Assembly: GCA_021234155.1 (NCBI GenBank)
Contig: JAJEKV010000051.1
Span: 8,948,105-9,012,104, forward strand
From: Isoetes taiwanensis
Lineage: Eukaryota > Streptophyta > Lycopodiopsida > Isoetales > Isoetaceae
Reading direction: 5' to 3'
DNA length: 64,000 bases
Shown here one piece after another: positions 10,640 to 22,960 of the stretch. The position numbers were made by a program, and so were the translations under genes. The notes under the pieces were generated by a model. The model was not told where the DNA came from. It did no database searches and was given only the letters and a program-made list of their open reading frames with translations. Position 1 is the stretch's first letter, and every line of letters begins with the position of its first letter.

Positions 10640-13600
10640 CTAGTGTAGACTTAGGTAGGTGCCCCATATTTGTTGCTCTCAAGCGCAAGCTTTGAATTTT
10701 TTAGCCTTTCAAATATCATTATGTAGAAGGCTGATTTGGTGATATGACCTCGTGATTCTCATTGAAGACTAAAGGCATTTCTCCTTTTCCATATTGACCC
10801 AGATTGTCGGGCTCTAGCTATATGGAAGGCCACCTTCTTCATGGTGCACCAATCTGGGGAAGGATACCCAACAATAGTTCCTTGGTACCTACTTGAATTA
10901 TTCAAAGTTGTCCAAGCTCCATGCCCATACTACTTGCAGCTTCTCACATTCCACCAGACAATGTTCAATGGATTCCTATTCAACCTCGCAAATGGGGCAT
11001 ACTGGGCTGACTTTATTGTCCCATTTGTAGACCAGTTGATTGACCCTTGGAACCCTGTGTATCACTTGCCAAAGGAAAGCGTTTATCCGTGGGGGCAGAC
11101 ATTTCTGCCATGTATCTCTTCAGATGTTTTTAAGGTTTTCCTCTGTGATCACTAGTTCCCATTTGGTAGATATTGGAAGTACACCCTTAGTCCTCAAGCT
11201 TCTGTAACTTGATTTCACAAACTTGTTATTGATCTCTTGTAGTTATAGTGTTTGGGAGTACTGTACCCACACTTTCCCATATTATTTTGTCTGCGTCCTT
11301 TAAGGCAACCACGAACTTGAAATTCGCCCAGCCCGACTAATTGCTCTCCCTTGTACCGGGCGCGGGGAATCAATTCCACAATTTTCCACCTCTTCACGAT
11401 CCTTGCATCGGCCACCATACCTAAGGGGCCTTGTTTGTTGTCGCGGTACCAGTACCCACCATGGAGGAGAAGTCTACGCCCGAACTTGTTGATGTCAAGT
11501 GTAAAAAGTTTTTTTATGACTTGCCAAGCCGAAATTAGACCCTTTAGGAATGGAGATGCTTCTATACATGGCTTAAGATAAAAAAAGAGTGACCATGGAA
11601 GTGAGACTTTAACGGAGGGCTTACTATGCTTATATGAAGCTATTAGGGCCTGGTTGATGAGGTGCATACCTGGAGACTTCACCCTTTTCTGTAGGAGCAT
11701 CCATATGAATTTGGCTATTAATACTTTGCTCTGTAATGATATGTCGACCATTCCAATTCCTCCTTCTGTCTTATCTCTCTTGCACTTCCACCAAGCGATT
11801 TTGACCACTGCCCCTTCTTCGTTCCCTCCCCAGACAAAGTTGCGGATTAACCCTTATAATTCTTGTGCCTTCTCCTTTGGGGCTAGTAGACTTGCTTAAC
11901 ACATATAGCTTTGCCACCTTCCACCAATTTAAGTGTTTCTGAAGGCCTAGTAGTATTTCGTCCCATATTTGTGCATTAGCGATATTAATGCCTTTGGAAT
12001 ACCTAACGAGGGTTGGAATGCTCACCCTCACGGGATTATTTTCCATGGTAGGATTGTCAAGCATACGGGATGCGGGTCTTCCAAAGGCCATTGTACTGCG
12101 CATTTTTTCCAATTTATGAGACAACCTGAGGCTATTGAGAAGGAGGCTAGTAATTTACTGCGGATGGCCGGGTTATCTTCCTCTGCCTCTATGAATAGAA
12201 ATGTGTCGTCAAATGCGTATTGGTTACATATTTGTTGAGAGCCATCCAACATTTGTGTCCCTAAATCATATGGTCTGCAGAGGCTTGCATGAATATTTGT
12301 GAAAGTGCTTCTGCTGCAATATTGAAGAGGAATGGGGCTAGGATGTACCCTTGCCTGATGCCCCTCTTTATGTCAAATATTGGAGAGGGTTCACCTTGGA
12401 ATAAGATTGAAGCTTCGGCGGTCCTTGAAGTTTCATGACCCCTTACGTGAAGATATTTCCATAACCCAACTTGAGCATCATTTTATGCGAGAAAACTCCA
12501 TCGATCTTGTCATAAGCTTTGGTAAAGTCTAGCTTTAGATAGACCACCTTTTTGTCTTGTTTTTCTAGCCGGTGTAAACCTAAATCTTTCTTTGCGACAT
12601 TGCTTTCGGGATACTCCTACTTGGTAGAAAGCAGATTGGGCTTGTGAGATGCCTTGACTAGAATTTGGCTTGATCTTCTCGCCATAGCCTTAGCTATGAT
12701 TTTATAAGCGGATAAAAGTGTGATGGGTCTCAATCGTTGATTGTGCTTGGCTCCTCTCTTGGGAACTAAGGAAATACATCTGTCTTCAATCTTGGGTTTA
12801 GATTTTCAGCTTGCATAAAAATGCGTATATGTAGAAGATATCATTCTTGACCCATTCCCAATTGCTTTGATAGAATTCTATGGGAATTCCATCCATACCC
12901 GGACATTTATTTTTAGCCAGTAGAAAGGTGGCCTTTTGAAGGTCCTCTATAGAGAGGGGAAGACTTAGTATGTCTTGCTGACTAGAGTTTATTATAGGTG
13001 AGACTTTTGAGACCACCAGCTCTTCAAAGGTCTCTTGAAATGGTAAATTGTGTTCTCCAAAGAAAGCTTTGAAATGGTTATATAAGTACCTTTTGAGATC
13101 TCCTGGAGAATTGAGAATTGAACCATCGTTATGAGTGATGGATGATAATGTGGAGGATCTTCTTTTCTTTAGTTGTCTCAAAGAAGAACTTTGTGCATTT
13201 ATCAGCTTCTTTTAGCCAGGTCAATCCTGCTTTACATCTATTTTCAGCTATCTTGACCTCTTCTATTGTCTTTATCTATTCTATTATCCTTTTCTCCTCC
13301 GTCCCATCATTGGGGCCCAATGCTATAAGAGAGAGGAGTTGGCCATAAAGGATATCCAATTCTTCCCTTTCTTTTTGCACCTTAGCTCTACCCCAGCTTT
13401 TGGCATAATTTTTTATATTTGAAAGAGCTGTTATCATGGTTTCCATACCAGAACCCGTTCTAAAAGCCGTTTGCCGCATGCTTTTGCAAGACTCCACAAA
13501 ATCTGGGTCTTTCAAATATCTGGTATTTAATTTGAATACTATTTTAGAAGTGCTAAACTGACATTTCTTAGTAGATATCACCTGTGGATTATGATCGGAG

Positions 13601-14280
13601 ATAGCATTCTTTAATTGATTGGACCTTTGAAGGTTTGGGGGGATGGAGAAAGCCATGTCATTCGTATAGCATCTATCGTGCCTTGCATACGTCCTCCCTG
13701 ATCCCAGCCATCCATTGCACCATGTAAATCCCTTATCTCCGTCCAGCTCCATGAAGCACATATCCTCTACCAATTTGCTCCACTGAACTTTCTCAAACCC
13801 GTGTACTATTTCTGACGGCACCCCTTGTCTATTCTCGACTGCCTCCACCATATTAAAATCCCCTGCCATAAGCCAAGCTACCTGATTTCCAAAGCTTTTC
13901 AATCTATGTCTGAGAGTGGCCCATAAATCATCTCTGCCCCTGGGGTTGTTATGGGCATAAATATTCACCAAACCCCATATTCTACCTTCATGATGCCATA
14001 GAATTATAGCCCACCTACCAAACCTGTCTACCTGTGAATCACATGCTTTTACGTCCTTCTTCCAGACGATCAGAGTGCCTGCACTAGAGATATCTTTTAC
14101 TGCAGCGATACCCACATATTCTTTACCTATTGTGTTGGACAATTCATGTATCTCCTCCTGTTTGCACTTATGCTCCTGTAGGCATATTATGTCTGGATTT
14201 ATCTCCTTGATTGCGTTTGATATTTTTTTTTTTTTTTTTTTTTTGTATTCCGTGGATTTTTACTCCCCTGATATTCCAGC
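10640..14280 (-). pseudogene. L1 ORF2: endonuclease-reverse transcriptase, copy 1 (frameshifted)
   Basis: Reading on the minus strand, the APE-type endonuclease occupies about 13,280-14,280, with GDFNMVEAVENRQG and the terminal SDHNPQV motif. The reverse transcriptase spans about 11,800-13,200, with NKCPGMDGIPIEFY, a KAYDSIRW-type motif and GIRQGYILAPF. Its catalytic box reads YAFDD in copy 1 because of a 3-base insertion, but YADD in copy 2. The C-terminal region (about 10,640-11,800) is W-rich, with ECEKL...W-x2-IWKRRN visible in copy 2. Breaks near 12,440, 12,560, 12,790 and 13,270 split the frame. Copy 2 reads through at least the YADD region and the RT N-terminus, which points to local sequence errors. 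Confidence 0.85.
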
Positions 14281-14295
14281 TAAGGATCTTATGAT

Positions 14296-16900
14296 TCATT
14301 GGGAGATGTTTGGAGACCCTTTCTTCCTTTTCGTGTTCCCCGTCCCATCTGTTTCTATTACGTTTTCCTTTTTATTTTTTTTCCCTGTTACATTGGGAGG
14401 ATCTTCGTCCACCCCATTCTCATCTTCCATTGGAAGGTCTGCCCACAGATTCTTGTGTGGTGGGAGGGCACTCTCTATAGCAGCCAACTCTCCACATACT
14501 ACAATATCTCCTCGATTTTCTTTCACCTTTTCTAGCAATGCCTCCTCTGAATTCATTACTTCTTTAATGTACTGAGAGAAAGGATTGTTTACCTCCTGAG
14601 ACAATTTGAGTCTTTGAGAGACATCGAGGGAGGGACTTTTGGTGAGAGCCCTCGCTTTTTGAGCAATATTTCGGTTCTCCCTTTTTGCTGGCCCCTCCAC
14701 TTCTCAAGTTTGACCTTACGTTTTTTGGCAGAGCCCTCTGATTGTAGAGATGATAGGATCCGATGTAGGTCTCTTGGTTGGAGATGCCGCGTTGCTGGTG
14801 TTAGGGGTTTCTACTCCCCGACTTGGAGCATATGGGGTAATTGTTATAGAAGCAGTGGGGTGGCTCGTTGGGACCCCAACACTTGTGGGGGGATATTGGG
14901 GATTCATTTCTTCTTTAGATCTTGCCTGTGGGTTCTCTTCCATCCCTTCAATTTTTAGATCTGGAAACATTCTGTATATTTCCCATTTGTTGGTCAATTT
15001 CAAAGGGAATTTGAAAGAGCAATTGCCACTCTTAACTATCACCCCTTTGGGTATGCTTGCCTTTGCTGGAATAGCTACACAGATCCTTGGCCCTCTGGCT
15101 ATGGAGTGTGAGATATAAGCGCCTATTGTGTTAGCGATGACCTTTAAAAACTATGGTATCTGCATGTCTGGAGGTAGGTGTTAAATCTCCAACCAGCACG
15201 GGGTTTTGACTGCTGACATTTGATGGGGGGAGAAGCCAGGAGAGTAGTATTGATATAAGATGTATTCCCCCATAAAAGTGTTCGCTGCACGAGCCACCAT
15301 CTTATCTACTGCGTCTTCACTTTGGAATAAAATGAGGAAGAAGTTGCCACCTAATGCCTTTAGAGATTCATGTTGAGGCAATCCTAACCTTTTCAAGTGG
15401 GTTGACAGCCACAATTCTAGTTTACGAAAGTCCAGGAATCCTCCTGTAAAGAATCCTATAACAGATCGTGATACCAAGTTCTCCACCACTTTTACATGCA
15501 TACCATGATCTATCTCTACTATTGGAAAGTTAGACTCCTCATCTACTTCCATATTTCCCTTTTCGGCTCCATATTTTTCAAGGTGGCCTTTATTTAATTT
15601 GCCGGATCTTGGGCAAAACACCTTCTCTTGTTTTAAGTGTTGCATCTACTCTCAAGCTCTGGCTCTTTTTCGTTGGCACATTGTTCTTTATCCACTCACG
15701 AGAATCTAGGCTTATTAACTCTTGCTATAGTGTTCGTCGTTTTCAAGCCTCTCTTCATTACTCCTTACTCCTCCACTACTTAAGTGCGGATTTGCATTGT
15801 TGTTATGCCCTTCTTGATTCTGAGTTTTTTGTGGCGTATGTAGTATGTGAGCAGGTTTATTAGCCCCTTTGCTTTGATGAAATATCCCCCTCTTATGATG
15901 CTCTACGCCCTCGATTCTCTTCCATTATAGCATCTACCATTCACGAGGCTTTGTGCCGCCTCTGCTAGTTTTTATTTGCTTCCATTTCTTTCTTGTTTAC
16001 CGGTTTCTACTTCTTCCATAGGTGAAGCTTCCATGGATGAATCGACACTGCTAGATTGTATGGGTTTTTACGTCACATGCACTATCTCATCCCTTGCCCC
16101 TAACATTGCGGCTTTCAATTTTGGGATAACTCAGATAAGCTAACACTTGCCTTGGCGGCGGATCTTCCCACCAATTGCTTTACCTACTCCATTGTCTTTT
16201 TGCTCCCTTTGGGAATGGTCTATACTATGTGAAGAAGAGCGGCTGACAAAGGGCCTAGATTTATATCAGACAATTTAGGGAGGTGATCTACCTTGTGCAG
16301 GGCAAAAGCCCCAATTACTGGATCAGGATTGATGGAAGCCCCATCTTCTAGGGGCGATTTACCGGCCCCTAAATCCGGCCATTTGGTTATTGTCCAGCCT
16401 GAACTGACGCTAGCAGGGCGAATCGGAGGCCATGGGCCCCGTTGTGCACACCTGGGTCGAACCAGGGTCGGTTCCCGACAACCGCCGCTTCTGCTGCGTC
16501 TTCAACCTGCACCATATTCTCTGCACTATATTCTTGGCAATCATATGTCTCCCAGCAACTATTGCATCAACTTGCGATGCAGATTTTCGCCTGAGCTCTG
16601 CCAGCTTATTGTGTAGGGCCCCATTCTTCCCTTTGCTTCCTCCACTATTATTCCTTTCTCTATCTCAGCATTTTTCCTTGTCTAGAGCTCATCACTAACA
16701 TCAATTCCGCTCAATCTCTCTCCGGAAGTTGGGGCTTTTGCCACATTTGCATTCATTACAGGTTGTAGCAGTGCTGGGCGATTTGTGGAGGTGATACCTG
16801 GGCCCCCCTCGATCAAGGTCTGCATCTGCAGCAGCTTGCCGAGCAGCAACAGCGGCCACCCATTCCTGCGCCTACGCCAAAATTGCCACGTCAGCGTCCA
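14296..16900 (-). pseudogene. L1 ORF1 (DUF4283-like Gag), copy 1 (frameshifted)
   Basis: The clearest block is 15,181-15,645, encoding a domain with VSRSVIGFFTGGFLDFRKLE and LKALGGNFFLILFQSEDAVD. That pattern resembles the DUF4283 domain common in plant LINE ORF1 proteins. Two further blocks follow: 14,716-15,042 (Pro/Thr/Ser-rich) and 14,296-14,700 (charged, ending in a Lys-rich stretch). The 15,650-16,900 portion is GC-richer and broken by many stops. A possible ATG lies near 16,900. The product would be a nucleic-acid-binding Gag-like protein. No zinc knuckle was found. Confidence 0.65.
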
Positions 16901-16915
16901 TCCTATGGATGATCC

Positions 16916-16935
16916 TTCAATTTCTCTTCCTATGT
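16916..16935 (+). repeat. Target-site duplication, 5' side of L1
   Basis: TTCAATTTCTCTTCCTATGT matches 10,488-10,507 with one mismatch and fixes the 5' boundary of the L1 element. Confidence 0.85.
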
Positions 16936-17179
16936 AGTGTTAGATAAAGATAGAAGATGGAAAAAATGGCAACGTGGAAAAAGGTGGCTTCATGTACAAT
17001 ATACTATTCCTATAGATTACCAATATAGTAGAGAAGTCTAGAAGGTTTTTAAAACATTGGGATACAACTATTTGTAGCCAAAAGGCTGTTAAATTGAAAA
17101 ATTATGAAAAACTACTCGTAACATTGTCAACAATTCCATTGCTCTATTATTAACAAAACTCCATTAAGTATAGCGTCCC

Positions 17180-17911
17180 GTGGAAGACTCCATTTTTTAT
17201 AGGTCAAAACCGTCCCATCTGCAGGAGAGTCCATTTTTGAAAGGACAAACCAAGCCTATGGGGTCCAAGAAAAAGTCGGAGCAGCCAATCGAAGCAGAGG
17301 TTGTCACCTTGACGAAAGCTACGTGGGAACTGTTGATGCAATCAATAATGGAAGTAGAATAAAAAATTACCGCAGGTAAAATATTTATTAGGTAAGGTTG
17401 CTCAATTGTAGAGCACTATGGATACACTCACTGCCAGAATAGAAAAGCCGGAGAAGGTTGAGAAAATAGTAGAGAAGTAGACAAACTTGAAAGAGGAAGT
17501 TCAAAAACAAGTCTCAAATTGTTAAAACATAATTTTTTTTTTTGGCAAAATATAACACGTTATCACCTCTGTTGATAACCCCTTTATATGTAATTTTTGC
17601 ATTAGCCATTAGCAAACTGCTAAAAGCTAACTATGGTTCTTTCCCTTGTAGAACCATGGGAGCATTGGACTCCTAGACTGTCAATATTAGGAGATTATAT
17701 TATGTATTCCATGTGGAATAGGAAACCCAATAGAGATCGACCTTATGGTGGTGTGGCATGCTTCGTACACAAGTATTTGACTAAATACATCAGGCTTGAG
17801 TTCAAAGACATAGAAGATCAAAGCTTTTTGGCAATTCGAAATAACTCATCTCTTCTTGCTACAAATAAGGACTTAATTGTCGTCGGTTGTTATATCTCAC
17901 CAGCAACATAA
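17180..17911 (+). mobile_element. LINE fragment: ORF1 end and endonuclease N-terminus
   Basis: Plus-strand fragment. The segment 17,180-17,362 encodes a short charged stretch of ORF1 type. The segment 17,633-17,911 encodes RDRPYGGVACFVHKYL and LIVVGCYISPA, which are typical internal motifs of APE-like LINE endonucleases (the GG(V/I)A and YxxPx segments). There is no catalytic GDFN motif and no reverse transcriptase follows, so this is a truncated relic. The family differs from the L1 at 10.5-16.9 kb. It faces the minus-strand RT fragment at 18.0-19.3 kb. Confidence 0.6.
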
Positions 17912-18032
17912 CAACAAAATACAAAAATCCTAATTAAAATTGGTACTTTAGTGACTAGCTAGAAGAATATGGTAGAGTTAACAATATTGCAAACTAATAA
18001 TCACTCTCGCAGAAAACGTAATCATCTTGAAA

Positions 18033-19304
18033 TTAATAATAATAATAATAATATATTTAAATCATGCCCCTTTTGGACCTTGAAGATCATGGAGCAAAAC
18101 ATTTTACAACATTTGTCTTGCTTTTAACAAAAAAAGTCTATGAGTTTCTATCTTTTTTCATGTATCGCCCTAAAATATTTGGTGGCATTTCTAGCAATGA
18201 ATGAAAGCTGGCTGAAACTAATGTTAAAACATCTCTTAAGTGCTGGTATGCTAAGCAATGAAGGAAGACATGTGGTTCGTCTTCCACTGCACCGGAGTCA
18301 TAGAACAAGCATTTTCGGTCCTCCCTTATTATCTTTGCCCAGCGCCCTGTTTCGACTCCCAAACAGTGAGAACTAGATCTATATCTAGCAATAATCTGTT
18401 TTATAGATCTTGGTACCTTCGATCCCAAATATGCTTGGGTTGTGTACACAACCATTGTATTGACATTTTCCTATAATACTCATGAGAGATCGATTTGGCC
18501 CATATTTTGTTTACTGCTAGCATCTACACTAAATCTCTCGTTCCCACATCCGTATCTGGCCAATTATTTGCCGTGACATTTCTCTGCTCATTTCATGACA
18601 TCATTATACCAGCCCAATTCAAATGATTGATTCATTGCCTTCTTGGATAGGCGACTATCAGCTTGTTTATACAGCCTATTCACAAAGTTTATTGTAAGAT
18701 TCAAAGCTTCAACTTCCAGTGGGATCAGCCCTGTCTTTGCCAGCATTATAGCATATGGAGTTTGCCGTTTGATGCCCAATTCCTCCATCAGAAAAGTCTT
18801 TAGAACCACTTCTATTTGGTCCCAATTTTCTCTTGAGATAGCTGGTCCCCAGATTGGTGCTCCATACAATATTACGGTCTGTACCAAAGTTTTAAATAAC
18901 ATTTTTTTCAAACCCCAATCCGTGAGGTATAATCTGTGGCATTTCCTCAGCATGCCATATAGAGCCACTTTTCCTCCGGCAACTCTTTTCTTTATGCACT
19001 CCTTCCATCTATAATTAGAGCATAACTCTAGACCCAAGTATTTGCAATAGTCTACTACTTCTAACTTTTTTCCATTGTAGAACAAATCGGGTCTACTTAC
19101 AGTCCCACATATCATTGCCTTGGATTTCCCCATATTGACCTGCATTTTCTTCTCCTTACAGAAATGTACCAGCACATCAAGATGGCGTTGTAATACTTTA
19201 GGTCTGTCCGCTAGAAGAACCACATTGCAGGATGCAGTATTATGAAAGAGGGCCATACTTAAGAGAAAATCCAGAGGCATTTGGATCGGGAGGACCAAAT
19301 GCAT
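18033..19304 (-). mobile_element. LINE fragment: RT thumb/C-terminal region with AAT-type tail
   Basis: Reading on the minus strand, 18,588-19,304 encodes the part after the reverse-transcriptase active site: HLDVLVHFCKEKKMQVN, KSKAMIC, YCKYLGLEL, LVQTVILYGAPIWGPAIS. The segment 18,138-18,455 continues into a C-terminal region with CLFYDSGAVEDEPHVFLHC, a zf-RVT-like C...E-x-H-x3-H-C pattern. A trinucleotide AAT array at 18,033-18,052 is the likely 3' tail. The 5' part, including the YxDD box, is missing. Its wording (YKYLG, LYGAxxWGP) is close to the fragment at 37.6-38.2 kb, so the two belong to related lineages. Confidence 0.75.
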
Positions 19305-22067
19305 TCATTGCTGCTTATCAGTTCTGCTAGTTGGTTGAGTAAATGATGATGATGCCCAAGCGGGTGACTAAAAGTAGAGGTAGAAGTAGTAGACCACCCT
19401 TTGGGGAGGCCTCTAGAAGGCATTGGCATTTGGAGAAGATGGCGAGACAACATATCTCCTAATCTGGTGAGGGGAAAAAAGTAAAATTTGCCTCCTTCTA
19501 GTATCCTTATGCGGGGATGTGTAGATTGGGGCCAAGTTATTAGCAGCGGGGAAGACACCCCTTCATCTCTACTTTTGTCTACCAGTATCTTTGGGTGGTT
19601 TTTCAGGTGGCAGCATGCATCATGGGATATTTTCTTTTGATGAAAATCTGGAATGGTGTTGTTTTCTACCTCCACACTTGAGTTTTTTAAGCACCCGTGT
19701 TAACACGTTTAGGATATTTTGGAGCCTTAAATAAATGTATTTACTACATACTATTAAAAAAAAAAAAAATATATTACCTTAAAAAAAAAAAAAAAAAAAA
19801 AAAAACCCCTCAAATCTGTTTCCAGACTTCCATCCTTGATATTCCCGACTGGAAATACCAAGTCTGCCTTTGGCAGCCCTAGAAAATTGACAGGAACAAT
19901 TTTCTAGGCCAGGATAAGGACAAAATACTAGACAATTATAAATGTACCATATTTTTCCAATAGAAAATCCTATATTCCAAGTACAACATCAATACAATAG
20001 TTTCTTTGTGAATACTATAAGTATTTCCAAATTGTAAAAGAGTTACTCATCCCAATCAAGCTTACAATCTTAAAACAATAATTTTGAGTTCAAAATATGT
20101 CTCTTGATTTCCCAATGGAAATATCTTACTTGAAGTCTTGTTTTTGAACCATCGACTTAGAGCGATAGATACATCAAAGCATGGAGCAAGAAACACGGTT
20201 TACTATGATGGGAACCAAAGGGCGGTTAGCCTTAATCGGGGGTAGAGCCTAAGCTACTAGCAGTGGTGATAGGTTTCTTGGGTATTCCCCTTCACCATGA
20301 CTTTAATGGTACTAGTGTCGATATGTAAACATTGAGCAAAACTTCAGTTTTCGGGACTTATATGCGGACATAATAACATACGGTCATAATTACCCGGTGA
20401 TTACGCCTGGCATATAGTCATAACTATCACGCATATAGTCGAGGCCGGTACTCCCTTACCTTGGAGTCATATCTGAAGCCCAACTAATCATTAAAATTTA
20501 CTGTACACATACATCATTAGTGCAGCAAGTGAAGTGCAATTCGTAACTTCTTATGCAATTGTATCAGCATAAACAATCACAGACCTGTTATTTTAAATTT
20601 TCAACAGCAAATGCATTATCTATCCAACAATAGATTATATCCTGCCCATAGGATCGGCAAATTCAGTGATAGATCTATCCATAGATCGAGTACCCGACAC
20701 TAGACATAACATATTTAAAAGCGACAAAAGCGGCACCAAATGGTGTATTTTCCTAATCTACCATTTTCTTCTATCTAAAGCATCTTATATCATGTATATT
20801 GTAGTGGATTTACTCCATTACTGCCTTAATATTAGTTATGATGGTTCATTTTAGCACCATTATTTGTAGTCTCCATCCTCAAAGGCTCATGCCCCTTTCA
20901 TATTCATGTAAGCACCAAATCTAGCATTTTATCTATAATTTCTTCAAACATGAAACCATACAAGTCCCTTTATTCTATCTTTCCATCTATTGCATTTAAG
21001 CAATCTACATAATCTCTATGATTCTACTTAGCACACTGCTTGACAATATTTTTCATATCTTAGCATTCTCATTACAAAAGTGCATGAATGCAAATAGGTT
21101 AGCATTAACTTTGAATGATATTAAGCTCGGAGGGCAATCCCTTGAGTTGTTTTTCTTTGCTATATTTGTTGAGAATCGTCCTTTGTGTGACCACCATTGT
21201 CGCACAAGGATATCTTCATTTTCCTTGAACTTGGCTAGAAGCTCTTATTTCTCAGCTATAGCTATGCTACCTTCTACATTCTCATCATTCCCAATAGCTA
21301 CCTTTGAAATTTCTAGCTCTTCAAGCCCGTTTACTTGGTGTTTCATAGCCTTAGGAATGCCCAACTCTTAGCATCTATCTGTAGGGGCGGAATCGATTAT
21401 CAAGCGGATGCCCCATCGCCACATTTTATTACGCCTCCTGTCCTTAGCAAGGATTTACCACCAGTGGTGGGTGTACCTAGGTATCACGTAAATATTATCC
21501 AAAGTTTCAAATACCATTATCTTTTTTTTTTCGGCTACTTCTCTTGCGGGCGTGCTTCTCCATCTTCTACCTTTGTATGTCGGTAGGAACCCTAAGTTCT
21601 GAGGATATCGGAACCCTAAAAAGTGAAACAATCCGTAGCCACAAGTGTTTATTTTTTGTTTTCATGTGCCTTGGTTATTCAAGTTCATGCAAACGTGCAT
21701 ATAATAACCACATGCAAATAATAACCCCATGCAAAAACTTTTTTGTTCAAGCATGTGACAAAGTGCCTTACATGCACCCAAAGGTTGCATGCATTTGCAA
21801 TCTAATGTTTCAACGTAAAAATAAGGCTATGTTTTAAAAACTATTATTTGCACGACAAACTTTGTACTCATGCCCAAGCCCAAACCTTTGGGCAAAGGAG
21901 ACCTGTACATGCCAACATGCAATATTTGCCCTTACAATGTATACAAGTAAACACTAGGCATAAGATCTTGAATACCAGCAGGCCTTCCAAGTATTATCTA
22001 GGTTATCCATCCATGGTTCGTTTGAAACAATACTCCTCAAATGCGCATATATCAGTATATTTATAAT

Positions 22068-22099
<32 letters not shown>

Positions 22100-22199
22100 C
22101 ATCTGCGTCCGGTAAAATTTGGACCCGGGGAATTCCCCTAATCGGGTGCCATCTCGCCTCTGCTATGAAGCCATTCTTGAGTTCATCAACATCTGAGAC
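19305..22199. other. Uncharacterised region with homopolymer runs
   Basis: No gene is recognised. There are A-runs at about 19,756-19,768, 19,781-19,805 and 22,067-22,095. An open minus-strand stretch at 19,259-19,675 has a normal-looking composition but no family I know. Confidence 0.4.
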
Positions 22200-22960
22200 C
22201 AAATAGGGTAGGTGACAAAGGCGGCCAATGCGTACACCTATGGTGATAAATACCGGGCACTGATGCTCCGGTTCCCAACTTGATAATCACTTCCCCATAC
22301 AAGCAAGCCCTTTGGCTCCACAAAGTCAGATACACCTAGCCTTTCCATTCGATTATCGAGGCCATCCCTGGGCACAGTGTCGAAAGCTTTAGAGAAGTCA
22401 ATAAAAGCCATACATAAAGACTTCCTGGGTGCTTTAGCTTTCTCTTACAGAACTCGGAGAGTTAGTGCATGATCCAGAGTACTGTGATTCCTCCGGAAAC
22501 CTACTTGAGATAGAGTTCTTTTACTGTTTTCATCAGCCAATGAGTCAATTTGTATTCTAGCAAACTGCCTAACAATTTAGAAAACATGTTGCCCACCAAA
22601 ATTGTATGGTAATTCTTGGCTTCTAGCTTGCTGTCAGATTTGTGGATCGGAATGATCCTGTTCTCTCGCCAGGCTTGTGGCAGACCATTAATACTTGACT
22701 TCATTTAGTTGGTGCGTGATCCTTTGTGATCGGATCATCTCCTCCCCATTTGAGCAGTTCAATACACATACCTTGCGGATCAGGGCCTTGCCATTTTCAT
22801 GTCGCGAAAAGAGCTTCCTTAACATCAGCTTCATTGAACATGAGTTCATTAGTGCGGAGTTTCCTCATTGATCCTGCACCTTCTTGATGGTAGAGCGTTT
22901 GCACCATCTCCAACATGCCGCTGATTTTCACCATATCCTGCACGTTTATGGAGAGCAATT
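22200..22960 (-). mobile_element. LINE fragment: reverse transcriptase fingers/palm
   Basis: The minus strand encodes, in order and across several frameshifts, a KEALFA-type segment, KWQGPDPQGMCIELLKWG, LPQAWRENRIIPIHKS, NYHTILVGNMFSKLLGSLLEYKL, GFRRNHSTLDHALTLRVL and FIDFSKAFDTVPRDGL. These are RT motifs 0-2 of a non-LTR element, ending before the YxDD box. Stops interrupt it. It is an older relic, or another error-prone TE stretch, of the lineage that I associate with non-seed plants. Confidence 0.75.

Larger units (their letters stand above)
1..15600 (+). repeat. Large direct duplication, copy 1
   Basis: This segment matches 48,342-64,000 in the same orientation and gene order almost throughout. 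The offset drifts from about 48,335 near 1-3 kb to 48,330 near 8-10 kb and about 48,400 at the right edge, because of many 1-4 bp indels. Stretches such as 4,000-4,300 and 8,200-10,000 are nearly identical. Both window edges cut the duplication, so neither outer boundary is visible. It could be a recent segmental duplication with a period of about 48 kb, or two haplotigs joined by the scaffolder. The N gap at 38,170 lies between the copies and favours the second. Confidence 0.95.
10508..16915 (-). mobile_element. Full-length L1-type LINE (about 6.4 kb), copy 1
   Basis: The element reads on the minus strand from about 16,915 to a poly(A) tail at 10,508-10,516. Target-site duplications of about 20 bp flank it. 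It has an ORF1 with a DUF4283-like domain and an ORF2 with endonuclease, reverse transcriptase and a C-terminal region. This arrangement is typical of plant L1 elements, which move by target-primed reverse transcription. The reading frames are broken many times, mostly at CAG/CTG positions where copy 2 often stays in frame. The element is therefore probably younger and more intact than it looks. Because it is present at the same site in both copies, it inserted before they separated. Confidence 0.9.

Noticed and set aside
16293..16698. Plus-strand open frames in the GC-rich stretch near 16.4 kb
   Set aside because: They lie inside the 5' part of the minus-strand L1, as fixed by its TSD, and match nothing recognisable.
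22067..22095. The A-run as the poly(A) tail of the RT fragment at 22.2-22.96 kb
   Set aside because: The fragment reads on the minus strand, so its tail would appear as T on the plus strand. The run has the wrong polarity.
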